Source: Comamonas endophytica
GTDB taxonomy: Bacteria; Pseudomonadota; Gammaproteobacteria; Burkholderiales; Burkholderiaceae_C
Direction of reading: 5' to 3'
Assembly (NCBI RefSeq): GCF_023634805.2
Contig: NZ_CP106881.1
Span: 1,581,501-1,645,500, forward strand
Length of the DNA: 64,000 nt
Both the position numbers and the translations under genes were made by a program. The notes below the pieces were generated by a model. The model ran no database searches. It was given only the letters and a program-made list of their open reading frames with translations, and was not told the DNA's origin. Of the stretch, positions 1-18,445 are shown one piece after another (position 1 is the first letter of the stretch; each line of letters begins with the position of its first letter).

Positions 1-77
1 GCTTCGCCGCACAGGCCCCAGGTCCACAGGCACAGCAGGCAGAGGAGGCACCAGTGCCAGGCGCCTGCGCGCGGCAT
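1..77 (-). CDS. N-terminus of a secreted protein, probably DUF4390-type (cut by window edge)
   Basis: Only the first 25 codons are inside the window. They read MPRAGAWHWCLLCLLCLWTW followed by GLCGE, a short charged N-terminus and then a Leu/Cys/Trp-rich hydrophobic stretch, which fits a signal peptide. The ATG lies 4 bases after the rsmB stop, so it is probably co-transcribed with rsmB. In Comamonadaceae the gene after rsmB is commonly a DUF4390 protein followed by a sensor kinase; that identity is inferred from context, not from the 25 residues. Confidence 0.5.
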   Translation of the reverse strand, partial: MPRAGAWHWCLLCLLCLWTWGLCGE

Positions 78-81
78 GCGC

Positions 82-1470
82 TCAAGCGGTCTTTTCCAGC
101 AGGGCGTAGAAGAATCCATCATGGTCACCCGGTTGATTGTCCGGGACAGCCGCGTTTTGCGCGATATTGCCCGGAATTAAATGTCCGGGCGAAGGCAGCA
201 GCCGCGCCTGACTGTTGCGCGCAAGGAACGCTTTCACCTGCTGGTCGCCCTCGGCCCTGAAAACCGAGCAGGTGCAGTAAAGCATGCGCCCGCCGTCGCG
301 CAGCAGCGGCCACAGCGTGTCGAGCAGCCGCGACTGGATCGCCGCCAGCTGCGCCACATCGCTTTCGCGGCGCAGCCAGCGCACGTCGGGGTGGCGCCGC
401 ACGATGCCCGAGGCCGTGCAGGGCGCGTCCAGCAGGATGGCGTCGAACTGCGCGCCGCCGGCCTGCGGCCACCACTGTTCGGGGCGCGCCGCATCGGCCA
501 CCAGCACCTGCGCCTTCACGCCCACGCGCTCCAGCGTCTCGTGGATGCGCTGGCTGCGCTCGGGGTCGATCTCCAGCGCCGTGACCTGCAGCGGCGCCCT
601 GTTGCCCATGTCTGCGCCCGCGTACTCCAGCAGATGCGCCGTCTTGCCGCCGGGCGCGGCGCAGGCGTCGAGCACACGTAGCGGCCGGGCGAGATCCAGG
701 CCCGCCAGCAGCAGCGGCGCGGCCATCTGCGCGGCCGCATCCTGCACCGACACCTGGCCCTGCGCAAAGCCGGGCAGCGCCTGCACCGGCTGGGGCTGGG
801 CCAGCTCCAGGCCGTCCTCACCCACGGGCGTGGCTGCCAGCTGCTGCGCCGACAGCAGCTGCCGGTACTCCTCCACCGTGCCCTGCAGCCGGTTGACGCG
901 CAGCGTCATGGGCGCATGCCGGTTGTTGGCCGCGAGGATCTGCTGCCAGTGCGCGGGATGGTCCTGCTTGAGCCGCTCGATCCACCACTGGGGATGGTTC
1001 CACAGCGCCTGCGGCTGGGAATCCGTCTTGCGCACCAGCGCATCGCGCTCGCGCAGGAAGCGCCGCAGGCAGGCATTGATGAACGCCGCCTGGCGCTGGG
1101 CCGGGCCGCGCTTGGCGGCCTCGACCGCCTGGTTGACCAGCGTGAACGGCGGATACGGCGCCTGGGTTTCATCCCAGGCCAGCGCCAGCGCCGTGCACAG
1201 AAGCGCGTTCACGCGCGGCGGCGGCGTGCGCGGTGCCAGCTCGGCGCGCAGCGCCTGGGCGCGGCCGAGCTGGCGCAGGACCTGGAACAGCAGCGCCTGC
1301 ACGCCCGGGCGCAAGCGCTGGGGCACGGCCGACAGCGCCTGCGTGCCCGACTGGCCGGCCAGGATGGCCTGCAGCGCCTGGGCGACTTCGGCCAGCTGCT
1401 GCGACAGCGCGGGTGCGCCGCCTGCGGCCGGCGCAGGTTCTCGCGAAGAAGGAGGAAAGATTCGGCTCAT
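82..1470 (-). CDS. rsmB: 16S rRNA (cytosine-967-C5)-methyltransferase
   Basis: RsmB (Sun/Fmu) methylates C967 of 16S rRNA using S-adenosylmethionine. The N-terminal third, from about residue 25, is a NusB-like helical RNA-binding domain. The C-terminal half is a Rossmann methyltransferase: the SAM motif LDACAAPGGKTAHLLE, the acidic LEIDPERSQR strand, the DAPCTASG motif and the YCTCSV motif that carries the catalytic cysteine. About 462 residues, slightly longer than the usual 430-450. I chose the ATG giving MSRIFPPSS because its ATGA overlaps the stop of the upstream LemA-like gene; the open frame extends further upstream without a better start. It is translationally coupled to that gene and followed closely by a secreted protein. 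Confidence 0.93.
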   Translation of the reverse strand: MSRIFPPSSREPAPAAGGAPALSQQLAEVAQALQAILAGQSGTQALSAVPQRLRPGVQALLFQVLRQLGRAQALRAELAPRTPPPRVNALLCTALALAWDETQAPYPPFTLVNQAVEAAKRGPAQRQAAFINACLRRFLRERDALVRKTDSQPQALWNHPQWWIERLKQDHPAHWQQILAANNRHAPMTLRVNRLQGTVEEYRQLLSAQQLAATPVGEDGLELAQPQPVQALPGFAQGQVSVQDAAAQMAAPLLLAGLDLARPLRVLDACAAPGGKTAHLLEYAGADMGNRAPLQVTALEIDPERSQRIHETLERVGVKAQVLVADAARPEQWWPQAGGAQFDAILLDAPCTASGIVRRHPDVRWLRRESDVAQLAAIQSRLLDTLWPLLRDGGRMLYCTCSVFRAEGDQQVKAFLARNSQARLLPSPGHLIPGNIAQNAAVPDNQPGDHDGFFYALLEKTA

Positions 1471-2036
1471 GCGGCAGTATCTGGAAGCGGGCCCCCGAGG
1501 GCCGGTTGGAGCGCTCGCGCGGCGCGGAATCCGAAGAACCACGCCAGCACGCGCGCTGGAAATTGGGCAATGGCCGCGTTGTATTGCGCCACTGCGGTGT
1601 TGAACTGGTCGGCGGCCAGTCCGGTCTGGGCCTGCTGCTGCTGCCAGCGCAGGCGCCATGCGGCTTCGTCGGGCGATCCCGGCAGGTTCTTCAGGGCTTG
1701 CCAGGCCACGAACTGCGCTTCGTGCGAGCGCTCGAAGCGCTGCACTGTCGGCGCATGCAGCGGCCGCGCCCGGGCGGCGGCCAAAGCCGCGCCCATGGCC
1801 GCCAGGCTCTGCTGCCAGGCGGCATCGGCCAGGCGCCGCGGCGCCGTCGGGTCTTCATCCATGGTCTGCGTCGCGCTCCATTCGCTCAGCAGCCCTTGGG
1901 CCTGCTGCAGATAGCTGTCCAGCGCGCCAAAGGCCTGCACGCAGGCGGTGCGCAGACGCATGATGCGGTTATAGGCACCCACGGCCCAGAAGACCAGCAC
2001 GGCCAGGACGATCCAGTCCAGGGATACAGACCACAT
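1467..2036 (-). CDS. LemA-like membrane-anchored protein
   Basis: 189 residues. One hydrophobic N-terminal helix (residues 6-20) is followed by GAYNRIMRLRTACVQAFGAL, which matches the VG-YNRLVRLR signature at the start of LemA-family proteins. The rest is a helical, Ala/Gln-rich domain expected to face the periplasm. The later LemA motif LIPNL-ETVKGY is not recognisable, so it is a diverged family member. The function of LemA proteins is not firmly known. Its stop codon overlaps the rsmB start (ATGA), pointing to one mRNA. A second, more typical LemA gene lies near 24.6 kb. Confidence 0.7.
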   Translation of the reverse strand: MWSVSLDWIVLAVLVFWAVGAYNRIMRLRTACVQAFGALDSYLQQAQGLLSEWSATQTMDEDPTAPRRLADAAWQQSLAAMGAALAAARARPLHAPTVQRFERSHEAQFVAWQALKNLPGSPDEAAWRLRWQQQQAQTGLAADQFNTAVAQYNAAIAQFPARVLAWFFGFRAARALQPALGGPLPDTAA

Positions 2037-2089
2037 GCACAGGGATCGGCCCGCTTCGCTGTTCGCGGGCCGCTTCGTGAAAGACCAAT

Positions 2090-2126
2090 GAAAACGCCCC
2101 CGTCCAGCAGCAGCGGAACGGGGGCG
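2090..2126 (-). terminator. rho-independent terminator after rpoC
   Basis: Read on the minus strand, a 9-bp GC stem CGCCCCCGT / ACGGGGGCG with a 14-base loop is followed by TTTTC. It lies about 24 bases past the rpoC stop and probably ends the long rplKAJL-rpoBC transcript. Confidence 0.75.
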
Positions 2127-2149
2127 CGGCTCAGTTCAAGTCAGAAGAC

Positions 2150-6376
<4,227 letters not shown>

Positions 6377-6397
6377 AGTGACTCTTTCCTTTTCCGC

Positions 6398-10510
<4,113 letters not shown>

Positions 10511-10741
10511 GAGATCTCCGGGCAAAGACATGAGTCCTGGGTCTTCGACGACTGCCCCACATGGAAAGCTCCCTGCGGGCTTGGCGGTTGGCCACTACCA
10601 ACCATGGCTGACGACGGTGCCTTGCACACCGCCCGAACCAAGGCGTCTTCTGCTGTCGGGTTGTCAGAAGACACTAAAAAGCGCTCGCTTGCACGACCGC
10701 TTTCTGGTGCGTTCTGGAAACTTAGTTCCATAAGCGCCAAA

Positions 10742-10770
10742 GGCTGGAGCGCCTTGCGGTCACTCCAGCC
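10742..10770 (-). promoter_or_regulatory. hairpin in the rplL-rpoB spacer (attenuator or processing site)
   Basis: An 8-bp stem GGCTGGAG / CTCCAGCC encloses a 13-base loop just after the rplL stop, without a U-run. In E. coli the same spacer holds an attenuator and an RNase III site that lower rpoBC expression relative to the ribosomal genes. Position and shape suggest a similar role here; no biochemical claim is possible. The rest of the 276-base spacer shows no gene. Confidence 0.45.
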
Positions 10771-10786
10771 CAGGGATTGCACTCAA

Positions 10787-11164
10787 TTACTTGAGTTCAG
10801 CCTTGGCACCGGCTTCCACCAGCTTCTTCACGGCAGCTTCGGCGTCAGCCTTGGCAATGCCTTCCTTCACGTTCTTGGGAGCGCCGTCGACCAGGTCCTT
10901 GGCTTCCTTCAGACCCAGACCGGTGATTTCGCGCACGGCCTTGATGACGGACACCTTGTTGGCGCCGGCTTCTTGCAGGACGACGTTGAATTCGGTCTTC
11001 TCTTCGGCAGCAGCGCCGCCAGCAGCAGCACCACCAGCAGCGGGAGCGGCCATGGCGGCAGCGCTCACGCCAAACTTCTCTTCAATGGCCTTGACCAGGT
11101 CATTGAGTTCCAGAACCGTCATGCTGTCCAGAGCGGTCAAGAATGCGTCTTTATCGAATGCCAT
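10787..11164 (-). CDS. rplL: 50S ribosomal protein L7/L12
   Basis: 125 residues. The N-terminal dimerisation helices begin [15 protein letters not shown], then comes a flexible Ala/Gly hinge (about 38-54), then the C-terminal domain [20 protein letters not shown] that contacts translational GTPases. Four to six copies bind L10 to form the ribosomal stalk that recruits EF-Tu and EF-G, both encoded in this window. It follows rplJ by 40 bases in the usual order. Confidence 0.98.
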   Translation of the reverse strand: MAFDKDAFLTALDSMTVLELNDLVKAIEEKFGVSAAAMAAPAAGGAAAGGAAAEEKTEFNVVLQEAGANKVSVIKAVREITGLGLKEAKDLVDGAPKNVKEGIAKADAEAAVKKLVEAGAKAELK

Positions 11165-11204
11165 TTTGATTTCCTAACAAATTTGTTGGTTGACTGCCGG
11201 GCGC

Positions 11205-11732
11205 TCAGGCCGCAGCAGTTTCTTCGGCGGCCACTTCGGCAGCGCCTTCGCCTTTTTTCGCCGCCAGGGCGCCCAGCACGACGGCCGTACGCGACATGGG
11301 GGACATAAGCAAGCCACACAGCTGTGCCAGCAGAACTTCCTTGGAAGGAATGTTTGCCAGCTGCTTCACGCCTTCGACATCCAGGGCCTTGCCACCGAAA
11401 GCGCCTGCGCGAATGACCAACTTGGTGTTGGTTTTCGCGAAGTCGGCCACCACCTTGGCGGCGGCCACTGCGTCTTCAGAGAAGCCATAGATGAGCGGAC
11501 CGGTCATCTGGTCAGCCACCACTTCAAACGCGCTGCCGGCGACAGCACGGCGGGCCAGGGTGTTCTTCAACACGCTCAGGCTCACACCCTTGCTGCGGGC
11601 ATCGGCACGCAGTTTGGTCATGTCGGCGACCGTGATGCCGCGGTATTCCGCGATCACAAGCGTTTGAGCTTTAGCGGCGAGGCTGGTCACTTCATTGATG
11701 ACCGCTTCTTTCTCACTGCGATTAAGACTCAA
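11205..11732 (-). CDS. rplJ: 50S ribosomal protein L10 (TTG start)
   Basis: Stalk base protein anchoring L7/L12 to 23S rRNA, 175 residues. Starts [20 protein letters not shown], typical of the family; the C-terminal helix that binds L12 dimers is followed by an Ala/Glu-rich tail. The start codon is TTG, with a strong AAGGAG ribosome-binding site 6 bases upstream and no in-frame ATG nearby that fits the family. A weak start codon fits a gene whose translation is auto-regulated through its leader. The expected product was checked by its N-terminus. Confidence 0.97.
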   Translation of the reverse strand: MSLNRSEKEAVINEVTSLAAKAQTLVIAEYRGITVADMTKLRADARSKGVSLSVLKNTLARRAVAGSAFEVVADQMTGPLIYGFSEDAVAAAKVVADFAKTNTKLVIRAGAFGGKALDVEGVKQLANIPSKEVLLAQLCGLLMSPMSRTAVVLGALAAKKGEGAAEVAAEETAAA

Positions 11733-11974
11733 GGTCTACTCCTTAAAATGCATACGCGAGGAAACCCCCTCGTACGCGCTCTTGTTGCAGCGACCAACTG
11801 TTGAGGAAATACATCCATCTGCAGCGGGATCGCCATCTGCGTTGGCCCATCCGGGTTTAAGCACAGCCAGGTGTGCACCAACGGTCTTGGATGGCCTGGA
11901 CCCCGCGCCTGAGCGCAGGGCCGCAGCCCACCACATCAGGCCGGTCCGGAAACCAGCCTGAAGATTTTTTGCAA
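11733..11974 (-). promoter_or_regulatory. rplJ leader (candidate L10 leader RNA)
   Basis: A 242-base untranslated stretch between rplA and rplJ, rich in possible stems, ends in AAGGAG before the TTG start. In many bacteria the L10-L12 complex binds this leader and represses rplJL translation. Length and location fit; I did not fold it or match the kink-turn. Confidence 0.55.
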
Positions 11975-12670
<696 letters not shown>

Positions 12671-12671
12671 T

Positions 12672-13103
12672 TTACAGACCCTCCACCAGCACGCCCATCG
12701 AACGGGCGGAGCCAGCCAGCGTGCGCACAGCGGCGTCAACGTCGGCGGCGTTCATGTCCTTGAGCTTGGTGTTAGCAATCTCAACCAGCTGCTCGCGCGT
12801 GATCTTGCCGACCTTTGCCTTGTTGGGGTTCGAGGAACCCTTGTCCAGCTTGATGGCCTTCTTGATCAGGACCGTCGCAGGCGGGGTCTTGATGATGAAG
12901 GTGAAGCTCTTGTCGGCAAAGGCCGTGATCACCACGGGCAGGGGCAGACCGGGCTCGACACCTTGGGTCTGCGCATTGAATGCCTTGCAGAACTCCATGA
13001 TGTTGAGGCCACGCTGGCCCAGTGCGGGACCGATTGGTGGGGATGGGTTGGCCTTACCAGCTGGGACTTGCAGCTTGATGAAGCCGACGATTTTCTTCGC
13101 CAT
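12672..13103 (-). CDS. rplK: 50S ribosomal protein L11
   Basis: 143 residues. Forms the GTPase-associated centre with 23S rRNA and is needed for RelA activation. The N-terminal domain contains [19 protein letters not shown], where thiostrepton-type antibiotics act; the C-terminal rRNA-binding domain ends [18 protein letters not shown]. An AGGAG-type site precedes the ATG. The 135-base upstream region has two small hairpins and may hold the L1 autoregulatory target, by analogy with E. coli. Confidence 0.98.
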   Translation of the reverse strand: MAKKIVGFIKLQVPAGKANPSPPIGPALGQRGLNIMEFCKAFNAQTQGVEPGLPLPVVITAFADKSFTFIIKTPPATVLIKKAIKLDKGSSNPNKAKVGKITREQLVEIANTKLKDMNAADVDAAVRTLAGSARSMGVLVEGL

Positions 13104-13238
13104 GATTGCTCCTTGCGGGTATAACGCTGCGCGTTTGCATGCGCGGCTCCCCGGGGGTTAACGACTCATTTGAAAATTCCGCACCGAGCCGGGAAATGCG
13201 GAAACACAAGACATGAGGCCTGAGCCCCATGCGGGGTC

Positions 13239-13832
13239 TTAGGTCTTTTCGACCTGGGAGAATTCGAGCTCGACGGGAGTCGAGCGGCCGAAAATCATCA
13301 CCGACACGCGCAGGCGATTCTTCTCGTAGTTGACTTCCTCGACCGAGCCGTTGAAGTCGGTGAACGGGCCGTCCTTGACGCGCACCAGCTCGCCGGCCAG
13401 GAATTCGATCTTGTGGCGCGGCTTGTCGGTGCCTTCCTGCATCTGGCTGACGATCTTCTGCACTTCGTCTTCCGAGATCGGGGCCGGGCGGTTCTTCGCG
13501 CCGCCGACGAAACCGGTCACCTTGTTGGTGTGCTTGACCAGATGCCAGGTGTCGTCTTCCATGACCATCTCGACAAACACGTAGCCGGGAAACAGGCGGC
13601 GCTCGGTGGTCTTGCGCTGGCCGTTTTTGATCTCCACCACTTCCTCGGTGGGCACCAGGATGCGGCCGAACTTGTTTTCCATGCCGGCGCGCATGATGCG
13701 CTCGGTGATGTTGCGCTCGACGGCCTTTTCCATGCCGGAATAGGCATGAACGATGTACCAGCGCAGGTCAGGATTGGATGCGGGAGCAGCACCCGAGGTG
13801 TCTGTCACGCCCATTTCGACAGCATCTGTCAT
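13239..13832 (-). CDS. nusG: transcription termination/antitermination factor NusG
   Basis: 197 residues. The NGN domain (about 26-130: [28 protein letters not shown]) binds RNA polymerase, and the KOW domain (about 140-197: [20 protein letters not shown]) contacts Rho or S10. The ATG overlaps the secE stop by one base (TAATG), confirming this start. An 18-residue variable N-terminal extension before the NGN domain is normal in this group. Confidence 0.98.
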   Translation of the reverse strand: MTDAVEMGVTDTSGAAPASNPDLRWYIVHAYSGMEKAVERNITERIMRAGMENKFGRILVPTEEVVEIKNGQRKTTERRLFPGYVFVEMVMEDDTWHLVKHTNKVTGFVGGAKNRPAPISEDEVQKIVSQMQEGTDKPRHKIEFLAGELVRVKDGPFTDFNGSVEEVNYEKNRLRVSVMIFGRSTPVELEFSQVEKT

Positions 13833-14215
13833 TACTTCCTCCAGCCCAAAATCAGATCGTACAACACCCACTCCAGTGTCTTGTCGGTGAACCACAGGAA
13901 CAAAGCCATGATCACCACAAACACGAAAACGTAGGCCGTCATCTGCATGGTCTCTTTGCGCGTAGGCCAGACCACCTTCTTGACTTCGCGCCAGGCGTCC
14001 TGGGCAAAGCCGACGAACTGCTTGCCTGGCTCGGAAACCAGGAACACACCGGCTGCAGCCACCAGACCGACAATCAGCACGCCCCACTGCGCCACAGGAC
14101 CCTGCTTGGACAACAGGTAGAAACCTGCGATCGCGGCAACGACCAAAGCCGCTACTGCGGCAAGCTTCGCCTTATCGGCAGCGGAACTAACGGTTTCAAC
14201 CTGACTTGTGGCCAT
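13832..14215 (-). CDS. secE: preprotein translocase subunit SecE
   Basis: 127 residues from the ATG giving [11 protein letters not shown]. Three hydrophobic segments (roughly residues 18-36, 43-61 and 95-115) make it the three-helix SecE type. The conserved cytoplasmic amphipathic stretch [18 protein letters not shown] precedes the last helix. It clamps SecY in the inner-membrane translocon. Its stop overlaps the nusG start, the usual secE-nusG pairing. Confidence 0.97.
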   Translation of the reverse strand: MATSQVETVSSAADKAKLAAVAALVVAAIAGFYLLSKQGPVAQWGVLIVGLVAAAGVFLVSEPGKQFVGFAQDAWREVKKVVWPTRKETMQMTAYVFVFVVIMALFLWFTDKTLEWVLYDLILGWRK

Positions 14216-14258
14216 ATAACATTCTCTCGCGCTCATCGCGCCACGCCCAAGACGCTGA

Positions 14259-14290
14259 AGCCCGCCAGAGGCTGGCGGGCTTTTTTATTT
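14259..14290 (+). terminator. strong intrinsic terminator facing against the secE operon
   Basis: A perfect 10-bp stem AGCCCGCCAG / CTGGCGGGCT with a 3-base loop is followed by TTTTTTATTT on the plus strand. Read on the minus strand, the direction of every gene here, the hairpin is followed by TCAGCG and lacks a U-run. So the site should stop plus-strand (antisense) transcripts, not the tuf-secE message. No plus-strand gene ends here. Confidence 0.65.
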
Positions 14291-14301
14291 CACCACCGAG
14301 G

Positions 14302-14377
14302 TGGCAGGGGCAGTAGGAATCGAACCTACAACCTTCGGTTTTGGAGACCGACGCTCTGCCAATTGAGCTATACCCCT
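14302..14377 (-). tRNA. tRNA-Trp (anticodon CCA)
   Basis: 76 bases including an encoded CCA end. The acceptor stem AGGGGTA pairs with TGCCCCT, with one G-U pair and discriminator G. The anticodon loop reads TCTCCAAAA around CCA. It lies between tuf and secE and is probably cut out of the same transcript, as in other betaproteobacteria. Confidence 0.95.
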
Positions 14378-14389
14378 AGAAACTCTCTA

Positions 14390-15580
<1,191 letters not shown>

Positions 15581-15650
15581 TTTTCCGACTCCGAAAAAAA
15601 TCTTTAACTACAGGACTCGGCGCAACCATCTAGCGGAAGCACCAGAAAGC

Positions 15651-15725
<75 letters not shown>

Positions 15726-15773
15726 ATTCAAATCACCTTGCGGCGACTCGAAAAAAATACTCTACACACAGTC

Positions 15774-15847
15774 TGGAGCGGGAGACGGGAATCGAACCCG
15801 CGTCATTAGCTTGGAAGGCTAGGGTTCTACCATTGAACTACTCCCGC
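15774..15847 (-). tRNA. tRNA-Gly (anticodon TCC)
   Basis: 74 bases with encoded CCA. Acceptor GCGGGAG pairs with CTCCCGC; the anticodon loop is CTTCCAA. Middle gene of the Tyr-Gly-Thr cluster upstream of tuf. Confidence 0.95.
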
Positions 15848-15903
15848 ACTTTTCAGTGCGCGGATGCCGGTAAAAGCATCCCTCAAACTCTTCAACCAAA
15901 AAC

Positions 15904-15989
15904 TGGTGGAGGGGACTGGATTCGAACCAGTGTAGGCGTAAGCCAACAGATTTACAGTCTGCCCCCTTTAGCCACTCGGGCACCCCTCC
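15904..15989 (-). tRNA. tRNA-Tyr (anticodon GTA)
   Basis: 86 bases, class II with a long variable arm, CCA encoded. Acceptor GGAGGGG pairs with CCCCTCC; the anticodon loop is CTGTAAA. First tRNA of the cluster; a TACAAT -10 box sits about ten bases upstream. Confidence 0.95.
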
Positions 15990-15999
15990 GAAGAATTCG

Positions 16000-16028
16000 A
16001 TTGTAGCAGCATTTTTGACATCAAAAAC
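16000..16028 (-). promoter_or_regulatory. candidate promoter of the tRNA-Tyr-Gly-Thr-tuf operon
   Basis: On the minus strand a TACAAT -10 box follows TGC in an AT-rich stretch. At a 17-base spacing the -35 is only GTTTTT, which is weak; TTGTTT is present at 19 bases. Transcription would begin about five bases before tRNA-Tyr. The core TGCTACAATCGAAT nearly equals the core of the rpsL promoter near 51.9 kb. Confidence 0.45.
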
Positions 16029-16072
16029 AAAACTGCCACTTTTTCGCTTTGTCCCGCACTTTCATGCAGAGC

Positions 16073-16148
16073 TGGTGCGGCTGGCGGGGATCGAACCCAC
16101 GACCCTTGGCTTCGGAGGCCAATACTCTATCCACTGAGCTACAGCCGC
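16073..16148 (-). tRNA. tRNA-Arg (anticodon CCG)
   Basis: 76 bases with encoded CCA. Acceptor GCGGCTG pairs with CAGCCGC; the anticodon stem TTGGC/GCCAA holds the loop CTCCGAA. It reads CGG codons, common in this GC-rich genome. It is 83 bases ahead of tRNA-Tyr and probably has its own promoter. Confidence 0.93.
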
Positions 16149-16200
16149 CCCGGACCGAGATCCAAAGCAAGCGTGCATTGTCGCACGACTTTGCGACCAT

Positions 16201-16908
16201 TCACACGATCTTGCTTTCATATGCGCAGGGCATGCGCGCCAGTCCGGGCAATGCGGCGGCTTCCTCGAAGGCCGCAACCACTGCCGCATGCGGCAAACCC
16301 GCGCCCACCAGATAGACCTGTATGGCTGCGATGCCGTCCTTTTCCAGGTCGAAGCCCTCGACGCCCATGAGCCAGGAATGCATCAGGCCATCGAGCAGCG
16401 AACGCAGCCCGGTCGCGAGCAGTTGCGGCGGACTCAGCAGCTCCACGCCCTCATGCTCGGCCGCCGCCGTGAAATCCAGCGCCAGTCGGCGCGTGAATTC
16501 GTTCATCGACGAGGTATGCCGCACCTGCAGCGCCGCAAGCTCGCCGACGAACTCCATGCGGTGCATCATGATCGTGAAGACGCGGCGGATGCGCTCGTCG
16601 GTCACCAGGCCGTTGAGCAGCAGATGGATCACGCGGCACATGCGCGACAGCGGCGCAGCCCCCGAAAGCTGCCCCGCGCCCTCGAACACCACCTGATCCA
16701 GCGGCATGGTCACGCGATCGATCATTGCAGTGAACAGATCGAGCTTGTCCTTGAAGTGCCAATAGACCGCGCCTCGCGTGGCGCCAGCCTGCTGCGCGAT
16801 CGCCGCCAGCGAAGATTGCGACACGCCCTGCGCCAGGAAAACCTGCTCGGCGGCGTCAAGCAAGGCATTGCGCGTCGCCACCGCATCTTCTTTGGTTCTA
16901 CGGGCCAT
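16201..16908 (-). CDS. TetR-family repressor of the adjacent RND pump (AcrR/TtgR type)
   Basis: 235 residues. The N-terminal helix-turn-helix (about 9-58) reads SSLAAIAQQAGATRGAVYWHF, very close to AcrR/MexZ/TtgR-type repressors; the C-terminal domain should bind drugs. I chose the second ATG (MARRTKEDA) because a GGAGA site lies 7 bases upstream, whereas the first ATG six bases earlier touches that site. It is transcribed away from the adaptor gene and shares with it a spacer containing an AcrR-like operator, so it probably represses both itself and the pump. Confidence 0.9.
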   Translation of the reverse strand: MARRTKEDAVATRNALLDAAEQVFLAQGVSQSSLAAIAQQAGATRGAVYWHFKDKLDLFTAMIDRVTMPLDQVVFEGAGQLSGAAPLSRMCRVIHLLLNGLVTDERIRRVFTIMMHRMEFVGELAALQVRHTSSMNEFTRRLALDFTAAAEHEGVELLSPPQLLATGLRSLLDGLMHSWLMGVEGFDLEKDGIAAIQVYLVGAGLPHAAVVAAFEEAAALPGLARMPCAYESKIV

Positions 16909-16982
16909 AACCATGTCTCCATTTTGGTAGTGCGCTTGACACGCACCAGGGCCACAATGCCCTCAACTCATCCAGGGGTCTT

Positions 16983-17006
16983 ATTATACATCCATGAATG
17001 TATGTA
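16983..17006. promoter_or_regulatory. AcrR/TtgR-like operator with overlapping divergent promoters
   Basis: The 24-base site contains TACAT, a 6-base centre, then ATGTATGTA. It agrees with the E. coli AcrR operator, as I recall it, at 18 of 24 positions, including the whole TGAATGTATGTA half. A TATTAT box on the plus strand and a perfect TATAAT on the minus strand lie inside or beside it. A bound repressor would block both the tetR promoter and the efflux promoter. The rest of the 191-base spacer shows nothing else. Confidence 0.68.
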
Positions 17007-17105
17007 CAATCGCCAAGCTCTTTTGAGGGGCATTGCGCGTGCGTACGGTTTCAACTGTTACCGGCACTCGATGCTCCGACGCTGATTCTTCTTAGGAAAA
17101 AAACC

Positions 17106-18434
17106 ATGCACAGCACGCGCAATGCGCCCGACGCCCAACCTCCCCGTCGTCTATTCCGCCACGCAGCGCTGGCACTGGCTGTTTCGGCGGCAGTGGCATT
17201 GGCTGCCTGCGGCGACAAGCCCGCGGAAGGCCAGCCCCCTGCGGCCGCCGCCCAGCAGGCGCCCCAGGTCCAGGTCGGTGTCGTGGTGGCCACGCCCCGC
17301 GACGTCGGCCTGGTGACCGAACTGCCCGGCCGCGTCGAAGCCTCGCGCGTGGCGCAGGTGCGCGCCCGCAGCGCCGGTATCCTGCTCGAGCGCCTGTACC
17401 GTGAAGGCAGCGACGTCAAGGCCGGCCAGCCGCTGTACCGCATCGATGCCGCCTCCTACGAGGCCACGGCGCAGAGCGCGCGTGCCGCGCTGTCGCGCTC
17501 CGAAGCCAACCTGGCGCAGGCTTCGGCCCAACTCGAACGCTACAAGCCCCTGGTCGAAGCCAATGCCATCAGCAAGCAGGACTTCGTGAACGCCGAAGCC
17601 GCATACAAGCAGGCGCTGGCCGATGTCGCCGCGGGCAAGGCCAACGTGCGCACCGCCGAGATCAGCCTGGGCTATGCCCGGGTCACCGCGCCGATCTCCG
17701 GCCGCATCGGCCAGTCGCTGGTCACCGAAGGCGCACTGGTCGGCCAGGGCGAAGCCACGCCGCTGGCCGTGATCCAGCAGATTGATCCGGTCTACATCAA
17801 CTTCACCCAGTCCTCGAGCGAGGCCTTCAAGCTGCGCAAGGCCATGGCCGAAGGCCAGCTGAAGAAGGCTTCCGGCAATGACGCCGCCAGCGTGAAGGTG
17901 ATCCTCGAGGACGGCAGCGTGTACGAACGCACGGGCCGGCTGCTGTTCACCGACCTGTCGGTTGACAGCGCCACCGGCCAGGTCACGCTGCGCGCCGAGG
18001 TGCCGAACCCCAAGGGCATGCTGCTGCCGGGCCTGTATGTGCGCGTGCAGGTCGAGCAGGCCCAGGCTGCCAACGCCATCACCCTGCCCCAGCAGGCGGT
18101 GACGCGCAGCGAGAACGGCGACACCGTGTCGGTGGTTGGCGACGACGGCAAGATCACGCAGCGCCCCATCAAGGTCGGCGCCGCGCAGAACCAGCAGTGG
18201 GTCGTGCTCGAAGGCCTCAAGGGCGGAGAGAAGGTCATGGTCGACGGCTTCCAGAAGCTGCAGATGCTGCCTCCCGGCACCCCCGTCACTCCCGTGCCCT
18301 GGCAGGCGCCGGGCACCGCGCCGACCGCTCCTGCGGCAGGCGCGGCTGCGCCTGGGGCAGCTCCTGGAGCAGCCCCAGGCGCTGCGCCAGCCGCGCCGGC
18401 ACCGGCTCCAGCAGCCGCCGCCGCTGACAAGTAA
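17106..18434 (+). CDS. RND efflux periplasmic adaptor (AcrA/MexA family)
   Basis: 442 residues. The signal peptide ends with lipobox LAAC at Cys35, so it is an inner-membrane-anchored lipoprotein. The split lipoyl/barrel-sandwich halves are RVEASRVAQVRARSAG and the later GYARVTAPISGRIGQS, with an alpha-hairpin between them. It bridges the pump to the outer-membrane channel. The last 50 residues are a Pro/Ala/Gly run (repeated PGAA units) of no known function. The ATG has a family-like N-terminus; upstream in-frame starts are in the promoter. First gene of the three-gene efflux operon. Confidence 0.95.
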   Translation: MHSTRNAPDAQPPRRLFRHAALALAVSAAVALAACGDKPAEGQPPAAAAQQAPQVQVGVVVATPRDVGLVTELPGRVEASRVAQVRARSAGILLERLYREGSDVKAGQPLYRIDAASYEATAQSARAALSRSEANLAQASAQLERYKPLVEANAISKQDFVNAEAAYKQALADVAAGKANVRTAEISLGYARVTAPISGRIGQSLVTEGALVGQGEATPLAVIQQIDPVYINFTQSSSEAFKLRKAMAEGQLKKASGNDAASVKVILEDGSVYERTGRLLFTDLSVDSATGQVTLRAEVPNPKGMLLPGLYVRVQVEQAQAANAITLPQQAVTRSENGDTVSVVGDDGKITQRPIKVGAAQNQQWVVLEGLKGGEKVMVDGFQKLQMLPPGTPVTPVPWQAPGTAPTAPAAGAAAPGAAPGAAPGAAPAAPAPAPAAAAADK

Positions 18435-18445
18435 AAGGCATCGTC

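Noticed and set aside
9..475. Overlapping small frames in the rsmB region
   Set aside because: They share DNA with the methyltransferase motif region and show only shadow composition.
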